Source: Ancylostoma caninum
Lineage: Eukaryota; Nematoda; Chromadorea; Rhabditida; Ancylostomatidae
DNA length: 64,000 nucleotides
Direction: 5' to 3'
Assembly (NCBI GenBank): GCA_037903475.1
Contig: JBAJFG010000320.1
Coordinates: 700,001 to 764,000 of the forward strand
The stretch's first letter is position 1; each line of letters opens with the position of its first letter. Below, one piece after another: positions 50,901 through 60,099 of this stretch. The position numbers and the translations under genes were made by a program. Below the pieces are notes generated by a model. It made no database searches and was not told where the DNA came from. It saw only the letters and a program-made list of their open reading frames with translations.

Positions 50901-51199
50901 TGTAGATATACTTTGCTGACATACCACAAGAAATTCCTGATCTCCGCTTTTCATCCTGTGTAATGTGGGGGCACCTTGTGTGGGATCCATGTTAGCTGGA
51001 AGCTGCCCCTCTGCTTGCAAACGCGCCAACTCCTCTTAAAAAATCCCGTGATATATTAGACATTTATGGACGGAAAAATTTGCAATATCGTTGTTGGTAT
51101 TTGGACACCTTTCGTCAATGGAGTTCCAGGAGTGGCCTCCACTTGCTCCTTCGTCGGCATCATGCAGAGGTTAAAGTTGCTATCGCTAGGTTTTCCACC
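38932..51199 (-). CDS. Long Cys/His/Gly/Ser-repeat protein of unknown function, at least 12 exons
   Basis: Exons on the minus strand that join in frame: 49581-49421, 49246-49153, 49077-48915, 48849-48713, 48653-48575, 48513-48431, 44688-44443, 44385-44314, 44249-44136, 44073-43969, 43906-43748, 41526-38932, giving about 1,335 aa. Two more exons, 51199-51109 and 51034-50925, could join upstream by a phase-0 splice at a weak acceptor just before the ATGATG at 49581. The N-terminal part starts MMDPPPCGC, then a Lys/Arg-rich stretch, an acidic patch (DSESDDD) and beta-rich segments with GILVKGAH and GELVKGSHG, which may be an internal repeat. A Gln/Thr-rich stretch follows. The last exon (864 aa) is a tandem repeat of CxxH and CxC motifs ending TETSSP and a TAG at 38934-38932. 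I do not recognise the family. Metal binding is an inference from Cys/His spacing. No signal peptide or membrane segment is seen. Small-exon borders, and the joins at 44314 and 43969 with weak donors, are the least certain. Confidence 0.68.
38990..39600 (-). repeat. Coding tandem array, 66-bp (22-aa) units
   Basis: This lies at the C-terminal end of the same exon. The unit is CSVHSSGAGVCSCGG then KAGGSST. Six near-identical copies are followed by two variants (CSVHSSGAAVCTCGG, CSVHGSGAAVCKCGA) and a degenerate last one (CSIHGGGAGGGG). Each unit keeps C-x2-H, six residues, C-x-C. It looks like the 46-aa unit with the Thr/Gln/Val spacer removed. Confidence 0.9.
39600..41460 (-). repeat. Coding tandem array, 138-bp (46-aa) units
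   Basis: This lies within the last exon of the Cys/His-repeat gene. The core unit is about 46 aa and runs KGGGAQAVCNCGAQAGG, then a Ser/Thr/Gln stretch, KVVEVVEH, then AATCSAHSSGA. Eight close copies are followed by more diverged ones toward the C-terminus and preceded by diverged ones. The nucleotide period is 138 bp (the same word starts at 40199, 40337, 40481, 40619, 40757, 40895, 41033 and 41171). One unit is 6 bp longer because AATC is replaced by HQHAVTC. Variation is mostly single bases, so the array looks recently homogenised. Confidence 0.9.
42472..42550. mobile_element. Third copy of the GCGTCGGAGTCCGAT MITE, decayed at the right
   Basis: GTGCGTCGGAGTCCGATCCC on the left faces TCTGAATCCGACGCA, followed by a second GGAGTCCGAC on the right. 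It lies in the intron 41527-43747 of the Cys/His-repeat gene. Confidence 0.55.
47440..48110 (-). pseudogene. 3' fragment of a non-LTR retrotransposon (C-terminal part of RT polyprotein)
   Basis: On the minus strand the frame reads SSDGSLVHEITARVAAALL, LKSKIYRIVVRPVALYGAE, EMRILRWMGGI and FGVAAIADKLREARL. It is then broken by a TGA where an Arg is expected, and goes on with WFGHVLRADGD, GRPKQRWLDT and DPDAKREKR before a stop. This is the well-known tail of LINE polyproteins. It lies in the long intron 44689-48430 of the Cys/His-repeat gene on the same strand. Confidence 0.8.
48175..48350. mobile_element. Small foldback MITE in an intron
   Basis: The left arm ACAGAGGAGATCATC, then AGGAGCTGATCGCCTT, is mirrored by AAGCGATCAGCTCCTG, then GATGATCTCCCCTGT, at the right. 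The arms are about 70 bp around a short centre. It lies next to the LINE fragment inside the same intron. Confidence 0.65.
49839..50086 (-). CDS. Possible two-exon small basic ORF of unknown function
   Basis: A short frame from an ATG near 50077 (MNRRLPATSLSLVEK) runs to a GTAATG donor near 50000. It could join an exon starting at 49946, after an acceptor ending CGTAG. That exon encodes KTAKTPKKKRQYAYTTEA and continues to a stop at 49841-49839 (ISKKLDEQ). The predicted product is about 62 aa and strongly basic in the middle. It sits in the gap between exons 50925 and 49581 of the Cys/His-repeat gene on the same strand. It may be an unresolved part of that gene, a small separate gene, or chance. 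A strong GTAAGT lies inside the second frame, so the end may also be an intron donor. Confidence 0.3.
50402..50760. repeat. Half copy of the AGGCAGTGTC foldback family
   Basis: AAAGGCACCGTCCCATTTCC, then CAGGAGCTGCTGGTCACAG, matches the left arm of copy 1 at 34187. No right arm was seen. It lies between exons of the minus-strand Cys/His-repeat gene region. Confidence 0.4.
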
Positions 51200-51726
51200 C
51201 TGAAACTAGCTCAGAATAGTTCATGATGGAGTCAGTGGTGAATTAATTCATCAGCAACGGAATTCGTAATAAAGACTGTTGGAAAATTGTTACGATCAAT
51301 TAAAGTTAAATTAAATTAAAGGAATAATGCAGTTCATACCCTTCTAGAATTTAGAGGATTTTAGCCTACTTCTGGAAAGATATGGTGCTATAGTGACTCA
51401 TTCGAAAGCTCAAGAAGCCTGGATTCAATGTTTGGCAACCTATACTGATAAAAATGCGTCGTGTCTGATGAAAGTATAGTCGCGATTATTCTGTTTCAAT
51501 GCTGTTTTCTTTTCGGCCATATCACTCACTATATCTTCATGCATCAGCGGCGCGAGCCGATGCATAGCGTATGCGTAGCACTGCTGCCCGATAACCGCTC
51601 CATTCATTCTCTGAATGAGACCATTGCAGATTGGTAACAATCCCATTCACTGGTGAATGAAGCCATTCCTGGCTTACACCGCTACAATCCCGCCCTCGCA
51701 TGATCTCGCGCTAATGATGCGTGATG

Positions 51727-51915
51727 ATATATGACGCTGCCAACTAATTTATCCGCGTAAAAATGCGAGTTGGGAATGAATGGCCACAATCCGGACCGTT
51801 CGGGGTATGGCACAGTGAAAATGAAATAGTGGCATAACTGGAAGCGTTCGGATTCTGCCATTCATTCTCCACTTTGCATTTTTGCGAGGACAAATTAGTT
51901 GGCAGCATCATATAT
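51727..51915. mobile_element. MITE with inverted termini of about 58 bp
   Basis: ATATATGACGCTGCCAACTA, then AAAAATGCGAGTTGGGAATG, is mirrored on the right by CATTCTCCACTTTGCATTTT, then TAGTTGGCAGCATCATATAT. It is 189 bp and non-coding. Confidence 0.7.
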
Positions 51916-53129
51916 GGTGGTATGGCCGCAAAGGAACAACACTGAATCAGGATGACTATGACTATACATGGTTAGCTAGAGCAGTGACTGAGTCCAACCG
52001 AGTTCCATAAACTCCAGAAACAATAAGGGGAAACTGATGTTGTGCCATTTTGGCAAGAGCTACACATAGATCCTCTAAATACTGTGCAATAGTACATACG
52101 CCCCAACATAACAGAACACGTTTCCAAATTGGGAGCCCGAAAATTTTCAAAAAAAAATTTTAGTTGAAGCTCATATGGGGGGGGGTGGTAATTTGAGGTG
52201 CTGAACACGAACATCATATCCAGTTCGTACCGTAACCCTGGGGATATGGCGAGTATACGGTGATAAATTTGAAGAAAATGCCGATTTCGAAGTGGCGAAC
52301 GAAGGTGTCACGCAAATTTAGCTTGATAATTGTAGTCGGCGCCTAGAACTACCCCTCTACCCGAAATTCAAGCGAATTCCATGAGGTGTCGTATCTACAG
52401 TAATTCTATAGTTATCCTTCGAAAATGCTGCTACTGTACAAAATGAATGCGATATTCGTGTACAGCACCTCAAACAGCACCATCCCCCCTCCCCTCCACT
52501 TATACAGAGCTCGTCGAAAAATTTTTTTTTCGAAAGTTTATGGGCGCCAGCGTGAAATAGTGCTCAGCTATATTGGCGGAGAGGGGGGAATGTGATGCAC
52601 GTAAAACCTCTGGAATCATCCTGTACCCTTGTATTGTCGCTATCCGAGTGAGAAACATGGCATAATTGCCTGAAAATAGCCTCCACGAAACAGACGAGAT
52701 CTGATACGAGAACGCAAGAGCACGGACTGCAAAAAGATCCAAACCGGGAACTTTAAGCTTGTTAAACAAGAGCCTCATCACTACAATACGGAGATCCAAG
52801 ACATTGGCATTTGAGAAAGGATGCGAGGACCACCGATCACCAAATCAACAAAAGCCGCCACAATTTTACACTCAGGACCTCGCAAGATTGGAGCGGTGCA
52901 TATTCGACATCAGTTGCCACTCGCATTGAAAGTTCATACATTATTAGGAAAGCTCACGGCCAGAATATATCCTTCCCTTTAAGTTCCTTTCACATGAGCC
53001 AATGGTTGCATTCTGAAAGAGCACCTATTACAGTTCTTTCCTGAGGCTCTCTGAAGGCAGTGTGTATTTGGAGGGAAAATGTAAGTGGCTGTGATCACCT
53101 TGATCACCTTGAGACTCCCGTTGATCTCC

Positions 53130-54915
53130 GTTTATGCAAGGCGAGCGCTAGCAATCCTTCCATTTGTCCCTCTCGCGAGCCAGAGTTGTCTAGTGAATTC
53201 TGTCTGTTTGAGGAACACGGAGAGAATCGTATCTATCCTTGAAGGACTTCGTGAAGAAACCTGACCATTGGTCGGCGGTCTTCTTGTCCTGCGCTTAACG
53301 TTCCGTGGAGCCCAGTCGCTGACGGCTCTTGTCCAACGGTTGTCGTTAAAATACATCACGTGTCCGGCTCACCTAATCATACTCAAATTGACGTATGCGG
53401 CAGATTCCCTGGTCTTCGATTGACGAAGGGTGGAACTCCATGTTCCAGCCCTCACTTGCGTGAGGTGAATTATTCCTAGCATCACTCTTTCGATGGAGCT
53501 TTCGACGACGCTGGCCGCGTTCTCATCCTGCTTGCGCAGCGCCCAGGTTTCTGAGGCGTACGGCAAAGCAGGGAGAACCGCTGTGTTGAAGAGGTGGGCA
53601 CGGAGCGTGGTGTTCTTCGTCTTCTTCACTACGTCCTGGATGCTCTTGTTAGCTCCCCAAGCCGCTCGCTTCCTCCTGCCCAGCTCTGTCGCTGATCATG
53701 TTGACTTTCCGACCTAGATATACACGCATGACGTACATTGGCGGCCACATATTTAGCTTCATAATTTAATCTCCCAAAATTGGCAGCGTGCTAAATACGT
53801 GGGCGCCACCATACGTAGCTGAAGCATTCGGATATGGTCGCACCGTTGAGCGAGAATGGGGCATCCGGGACTCATCCGTTCTTCATGAACATCGTCTTCG
53901 TCAGATTCGGTTGGAGACCAATCCTTCCACACGCGTCGTCGAAGTTGGCCAGCATCTGTTCCGCTTCGCTGATGGTTAGTGTTGTAAGAACGATGTCGTC
54001 AACACAGCGAAGATGGTTAAGTCGCTGGCCATCAGCTTGCAATCCCATGTTATCCCATTACAGTTTCCGCATGACGTCTTCGAGAGTGGCGCTGAGTAGT
54101 TTTGGCGACACGGTATCGCCTTGCCGAACCCTTCTCTTGACGTCGATGGTCGTGGAAAAATCCTGGCCGTGAAGTTGCTGTAGAGCTCACGAAATACCTT
54201 GATGTATTGAATAGGTTTGCCGTGGTTGCCCAGAGCTCCCAAGACCGCTTCTGCATCAACAGAGTCGAATGCTTTCTTCAAATCGATGAACGTGAGACAG
54301 AGGGGCATCTTATACACTCGCGATACTCCGATGAGTCTAGTCACTGTGTGTATGTGATCGATCGTACTGAATCCTTTTCGAAACCCTGCTTGCTCGCATG
54401 GCTGTCCTTCATCTAGTGTCCTATCGATCCTGTTTAGGGTCACTCGCGTGAAAAGCTTGTGGACGACGGACAGTAGGCAGATGGGGCCATAATTCTTGAG
54501 CTGTTCTAGTCGAATCCTGGCCCGGTGCTGTACCATTCTTCACAGACTTGATAGCATGTCTGATGACAACATGGACGAGCAGCAGTGTTGGCCGAAGCCG
54601 CAGAGGCATGGAAAAGCACTTTGCCAATCGTAATACCAAGATGATCGCCGGCGCCCAGACGGAACAATTTCTTCATCAAGACGGGTCATGGAAAAGGTCA
54701 TTCACGACTTCTGATTTGATAACCACATCCAACTCCCTCCACGTCATCAGGGGGGATGGATATGCTGTCCCATCGATTCTCCCTTCAGAAACGTAGCTGT
54801 GATGTTCGAAAATTGTGATTCCAATGCCGAAAGTCCCCATACGGAAAGCTCCTGTGAAACTATTCCAAATCAGAAATACCTTACTCCTTTCTTTACGCAG
54901 TGAAGAAATGATCAC
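53130..54915 (-). pseudogene. RTE-like non-LTR retrotransposon, 5'-truncated and decayed
   Basis: Minus-strand fragments appear in order: IKSVKNGTAPGQD (near 54540), NYGPICLLSVVHKLFTRV, DEGQPCEQAGFRKGFST, LTFIDLKKAFDSVDAEAV (RT motif A, about 54290), CVDDIVLTTLTISEAE (the FADD box, with FA changed to CV but both Asp kept, about 53990), LFNTAVLPALPYASETWA (about 53590), RWTRAVSDWAPRNVK and KRRTRRPPT (about 53320). Several frameshifts, a TGA and an internal deletion after TAPGQD show that it is dead. The extent from 54640 to 54915 is less certain. Confidence 0.82.
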
Positions 54916-55600
54916 AAATAATATGGTGACGAATTATCGAAGAACTTTTTATAGGATCGTAGCATACGTTGTGAGACTCGTCGTAGTGGAGAACACGCAC
55001 GTATATGGCGCAACCCGTATCCGAAGCCACTGTGGCACCTGTAGCCGTCCTCCGTCATTTCTACGTGCTTGTGAAGGTCTCTCGCAACCATGACAATATC
55101 CTGTGATGAGCGCGTACGTCTGAGCCGCTTCAGGGCTGCGACTGTGGCAATCCTTCACCACACAGACGGGAGCGCGTCTGCAAAAGGTACTTCGTACAAA
55201 TTGTCCTTATCGCTTCCATCACTTTTTCAACTGATTAGTTCTGAAACGGTAGGGTCTTACGATAGTACGGCCACAGAAACAAGCGTTCCGACTACGACGG
55301 CCTCCGAAGTGACGGCGCGTCATTCCGGTTCTGTATCCAACCGTCGCAGCCCTACTCCGATACGATTTGACGTCCAGCGTACTACAAATGCAGCTTATAT
55401 CTGGACAGGCGCAGAGCTGATCTGGTGCGGCTCAGAAACAGTTGAAGTTCACTGCATAAATGAATTACTGCCTGCGTCTGAGGCACGACTAGCACCTCGC
55501 ATAAACCGCCTTTTTCTCAGTGCGCGTAACTTGAATGAGTGAAATCGAAAAAAACAGGAATGGAGCCAAGCAGCACAATCCACTTAAGCTGTAATTATAT

Positions 55601-55705
55601 TGCGTCGGAGTCCGATCCGGTCGGATAACGAAAGATAAATATCGATGATCAGATAACGAGTCAATATTCATCTTTCGTTGCCCGACCGGGTCGGACTCCG
55701 ACGCA
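55601..55705. mobile_element. 105-bp near-perfect palindromic MITE
   Basis: TGCGTCGGAGTCCGATCCGG at the left end is mirrored by CCGGGTCGGACTCCGACGCA at the right. The inner pair AACGAAAGAT/ATCTTTCGTT and ATATC/CAATAT continues the stem almost to the middle. Relatives lie at 42472-42550 and 58387-58465. Confidence 0.7.
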
Positions 55706-55963
55706 CTGTAAATGAAGTTTTTCTGATGGCAGCAACTGGCAACCATTGCTGCTAGGGTTTCTACCCGAACCATTACGCCGTTTGGTCTGCGTTCGTCCTG
55801 CACAGTTATCAGAGTTTAAGCGGATTTTAGAGTTGTGCCGCACCATATGATGAATGATAGGGCGCGGCAACAGGGAGGGGGACTTTTCATACGAAAGCAA
55901 TTAACGAGGTCGTCTCGCACCTCGCTCACACTTCGTTAGGTGCTACTATTAACTTTTCTCTTA

Positions 55964-57470
55964 TCATGACTTATAATAACGGGCTTAGTCTGTTTTCATG
56001 TCTGTCTGTATGTATGTGTGTCAGACCGTTAAGAAATTCTACAATTGGTCAGTGATCGTGATTGTGAGATCATATAAAAGCCTAGGAATGGGTGTGGTAT
56101 GGTTGAGTGGGGTTGGGATGAGATCGAGGAGAAGGTTGGACAATGTGCAACGGGTCCGTCAATGGAGTCAATACAGAAGGGCTGCGCCGGCGGCCAAAAG
56201 TGGGAGGACGGGTCCACCCTGTGATAAGGGTGCGCTGGCGCCCAAAAGTGGTTGGACGGGTCCAACGCTGTGATAAGGCTCCGCCGGCATTCAAAAGTGG
56301 GGGAGTCGGGTCTAACGGTGTGATAAGAGTGCGCCGGCGCCCAAAAGTGGAGAGACGGGTCGACAGCTGTGATAAGGGTGCGCCGGCATCAAAAAGTGGG
56401 AGAGACGGGTCCACCACTGTGATAAGGGTGCGCCGGCGCCCAGAAGTGGGGGGGGGACGGGTCGAACACTGTGATAAGGGTGCGCCGGCGCCCAAAAGTG
56501 GGGGGACGGGTCGAACACTGTGATAAGGGTGCGCTGGCGCCCAAAGTGTCCACCACTGTGATAAGGGTGCGCTGCGCCCACGCCTGGAGTCGGGTCCAAC
56601 GGTGTGATAAGGGTGCGCCGGCGCCCAAAAGCGGGGGAGACGGGTCTACTCCTATGATAAGGGTGCGCTGGCGTCGAAAAGTGGAGAGTCGGGTCCAACG
56701 GTGTGATAAGAGTGCGCCGGCGCCCAAAAGTGGGGGGACGGGTCGAATAATGTGATGAGGCCTCGCCGGCGCCCAAAAGTGAGGAGACGGGTCGACAGCT
56801 GTGATAAGGGTGGGACGGCATCGAAAAGTGGGAGAGACGGGTCCAACACTGTGATAAGGGTGTGCCGGCGCCCAGAAGTGGGGGACGGGTCCACCACTGT
56901 GATAAGGGTGCGCCGGTGCCCAAAGCTGGGGAAACGCATGACGGTCCTGCGTTGTGATAAGGGCGTCCGTGTCCATAAAAGGAAGTTCGTCACGGCCTAG
57001 GTAAATTTCTCTATGAATGGTGCCGTGGCACCCGTTCCGACTATTGCTTCTATTTATGTGACCTAGGTGCACGTTATTCCAATCCGTATTCCCCTCTTCA
57101 TTCCAGTCCATTTGTACCCGAATCAACCCACCATTCACTCTGTTTTTATACATGGACAGACCCTTATCACTTGAGTTACAACAACAACCAGCTAAAGATA
57201 GATTATTCAAAGAGAGCATTTCCACTGTATCGGCTACGTCCAATTAACAACGGCCTCTAGGGCCAACCAAAAGAAATTACTTCTCCCATGTGGAGGAAGG
57301 CTACCGTTCACGCGATCAGAGCTTTCCAAAAGTCGATAGATTTACTCGGGAGGATACAGGATCTACTAAATCTGTCCACCTTCTTTTCTGCATCGTATGC
57401 GGAGTATGCGAGCGAAGCGAGCATCAGTAGAAGTGTGGAAGTCCGGCGTTAGCCGGACGCCCAGCCTTTG
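55964..57470. mobile_element. Helitron-like non-autonomous repeat, copy B with internal minisatellite
   Basis: It starts A|TCATGACTTATAATAAC, as copy A does, and stays alignable for about 220 bp. It ends with GCGAGCGAAGCGAGC and the hairpin GTCCGGC-GTTA-GCCGGAC at 57441-57458. The expected CTRR end is not clear here (CCTTTG). The interior is dominated by the tandem array at 56190-56960. Confidence 0.5.
56190..56960. repeat. Minisatellite, about 16 units of roughly 50 bp
   Basis: The repeating words are GTGATAAGGGTGCGCCGGCG, CCCAAAAGTGGG and GACGGGTC. Unit length varies from about 40 to 52 bp through small indels. It makes long spurious frames on both strands. Confidence 0.88.
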
Positions 57471-58386
57471 AACTTTTCCGATCGCTCACTGGATGCGACT
57501 AACCAATACTTCAGCATCCTGCTAAATATTGACTTCCTGAACAACTTATCAGTCAGTCAGTATCAACAGCAACCTATGAGCACTGCGGGGCAAGTGTCGC
57601 GAGCAGGGGGGGGGGTTAGCTACAGGGTGCGCACAAATTATTGGCGCCTGGTTTTTTAAGCCCGAATCAGCGGTGATAGAGCGAATTCAGAGATCATGTT
57701 GTGGGTGTGTTTGCTGGAGTAATTCCGATCGTAAACAACAGCTAGTTTGCCAACAGACCTCTTTCCCGGTCTGTAAAGACTTACGGAACCTTTCAGCTCA
57801 GACCGCTCTTGACACGTGGGTACTATTTTAAAAGATTTTTTGAAAGATAATTCAGGGACGAATTTCAACCCGTCTTTTTCTGTCTATTTAGTAGCAAAGA
57901 AATCAATCGCGAAACCACTTCTGAACGAATTTTGCTTTGTAAACTGGGACCGAATAAGTTTGCGAAAACCACTTTTTATCGGTAGAATTGCGAGTCTTCC
58001 ACGATATTAGAACATTTACTATACTTGCTATTATGGCTAATTATCAGTCCTGACTTTGAAAAAAAAAATAGCAAAAATGGCTTGTTAGATAGAACGCCTG
58101 ATTTGACCATGGTAATCATTTGGTGGTCCGATCCAAGGTGAGCGCGCAGTAGCTGAGACTTAGTCGTGACATATCATACATTTGCAGTCGGAGTCTTCTA
58201 AAGCATACCCTGAAAAATCTTGGAAGGAGGGGAGCTGTAACCGATCCCGTGTCAAGAGCGATTTGACACGGTTTTAAAAAGAGGTCGTTTGAGAACCCAG
58301 CTGCTGTCTATGGTAGAGATGCCTCGAGCAAGGAACTCGTGAATTTGTTCAATCCTACCTGATTGAGGCTCACCTGTGTATTTAAA

Positions 58387-58465
58387 GTGCATCGGGTTTC
58401 GATCCGGTCGGGTAAAAAAGTTACGTATTGATCCTCGTCATCCGACCGGATCGGACTCCGATGAA
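58387..58465. mobile_element. Second copy of the GCGTCGGAGTCCGAT MITE
   Basis: GTGCATCGGGTTTCGATCC and GGTCGGGTAA at the left pair with TCCGACCGGATCGGACTCC and GATGAAC at the right. Confidence 0.6.
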
Positions 58466-58948
58466 CTATAAATGTAGCATTCCAGAGGCTTTTGCCTCGC
58501 GCGAGCCTTCCGCGGCATTTTGCGAGCTCGCTTTGCGAGTCACGGAGTCGAATGGTCTGGCGTATTCGTTCCCAGACAATTTCGGGGGCAAATCCCGTTC
58601 CAAACGCCTGCAAATCCCCGACGGAACGTTTGAACGAGGACCACTAGCAGGCAAGCAGTGGGCGAAATCACGCATGTTGCGGGCCAAACGCGCTGCCGGG
58701 CGAATCGCGGGCTGAACGCAGAATCATTTGGGCTGATGCACGACCGTCGGGGTTCGGCACGCTATGTGAAGAGTGTCGGGCATCGGCCAGCTCTTCGCGC
58801 CCACTGACCGCCGGCAAATATCTCCAAAAAGCGGCCTCAACGACTACATATTTCGGCTCAATGAGGAACTGGCCCGGTTGGAATGGTTGATTGGTGACGG
58901 TACGGACGTGATGAAAGATGGAGGCAATACCGTGATGAAGAGATCAGC

Positions 58949-59032
58949 AGCATGGTTGGCCTAGTGGATAAAGCAGCGAACTTTCAATCGTTCGTAAACA
59001 ATGGTCAGTTTGGTTCGAATCCACTCAGTGCT
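58949..59032 (+). tRNA. tRNA-like sequence, probably a pseudogene or SINE head
   Basis: An A-box-like TGGCCTAGTGG and a B-box GGTTCGAATCC are correctly spaced for a class II tRNA. AGCATGG and CAGTGCT give a mostly paired acceptor stem, and CGAAC/GTTCG an anticodon stem. The anticodon loop would have 8 nt with TCA in the middle, and the T stem pairs poorly. It is unlikely to be a working tRNA. Confidence 0.3.
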
Positions 59033-59585
59033 AGAAAAAAGCTAGCACTACGAAAACATGGATGGACCTTGCAAGCAGTATCTTTTCGTATTTCTTATGA
59101 GAATTAGTATATATGTGTTACTTTTATACTCCAGTGGAACACTTTGGATCCTCAATGGCTTCGAACCCTGGGCTCTTCCATGCGACACGTTGCGCAAGCA
59201 GTGACCAAGCTGCTAGAGGTTGTCACGGTGCAGGCGTCCAATTGGTAATAGTGGAGAATGCTGTCTTGTGAGCTAGTTAGGAGCAGTAGCGGTTTGCGGG
59301 CTCATGGCGGACCGAAAGCCGACAGCACTCGATCGCATAGGAATGCAAGCCCCGCTTTCAGCGGCCCTATAGCGGCCTGAGCGCGGCTACTTCTCGTCCA
59401 GAACACCCAAACGCTCGTTCCGACCCTCGCCCCCGCTGGTTCGGAACGGGATTTCCCCCGGAATTGTCTGAGTTGCCACGCGGCAAATCCAATGCAGCTT
59501 CCAGAGCGAGTTGCTTCCTCGGGTCACTTCTTGCGTGACGCCGCGCCGCAGATCGGAAAATGTCTGAAACCCACTTTACACTGCC

Positions 59586-59820
59586 GCTATAGTCCTCGAG
59601 GACTGTAGCACCCTGCGTCGCCGTCGCTGGCGACTGTGACATTGGTGCGAATCGATTGTGGGCGGGGCGCCGCGACGGCCGCTGAAGTTTTCGACTGGCA
59701 ATCGCCAACATCGGCGGCCGCCAATGTTGGCGCTTGAGGCTTCTTTGAAATCGATTGTGAGCGGTTGCCAAAATTGCCGGACGGCGACGCAAGGTGCCAT
59801 ACTCCTCCAAGAGTATAGGG
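59586..59820. mobile_element. GC-rich foldback element directly left of the 59819 MITE
   Basis: CTATAGTCCTCGAGGACT, GTAGCACCCTGCGTCGCC and CGATTGTGGGCGG are mirrored by CCGCTCACAATCG, GGCGACGCAAGGTGCC and CTCCAAGAGTATAG when read in order. The centre is the hairpin CGCCAACAT...ATGTTGGCG at 59708-59737. Confidence 0.6.
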
Positions 59821-60066
59821 CAATTTATACTAGCTGCGTGCGTCAGTCGCGCATCAGTCGCACGCATCCATTTGCAAGGATTTTTCGATGGAGACCGGTC
59901 AACACGGCATATACATCCTCAATGAAAAGAACGCGCGGTCGCCGCGAGGCCGTAAACGCGTGCGTCTGAGTTGCGACTGCGATGCGACTGCTATGCGACT
60001 GGGCCCTATTCTTCATCATATAGACGCACGCGCGTCAGTCGCACGCATCCAGTATAAATTGCCCTT
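59819..60066. mobile_element. GCGTGCGTC MITE family, best-preserved copy
   Basis: GGGCAATTTATACTAGC, then TGCGTGCGTCAGTCGCGC, is mirrored at the end by GCGCGTCAGTCGCACGC, then CAGTATAAATTGCCC. The interior contains GGTCAACACGGCATATACAT and a GCCGCGAGGCCGTAAACGCG segment shared with the copy at 900-945. It is 248 bp with no credible coding frame. Confidence 0.7.
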
Positions 60067-60099
60067 ATGGCGGCTACTTAGAAAGCTGTGGTTTGTGGT

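Noticed and set aside
53976..54172. Plus-strand frames over the LINE at 53-54.6 kb
   Set aside because: They are antisense to the clear RT motifs on the minus strand.
56082..57243. Long minus-strand frames (137, 203 and 284 codons)
   Set aside because: They are made by the GTGATAAGG minisatellite. Proline/Thr/His-rich repeats with no gene structure.
59367..59867. 166-codon minus-strand frame and two overlapping ones
   Set aside because: The stretch is a GC-rich foldback element with few stops by composition. No motif was seen.
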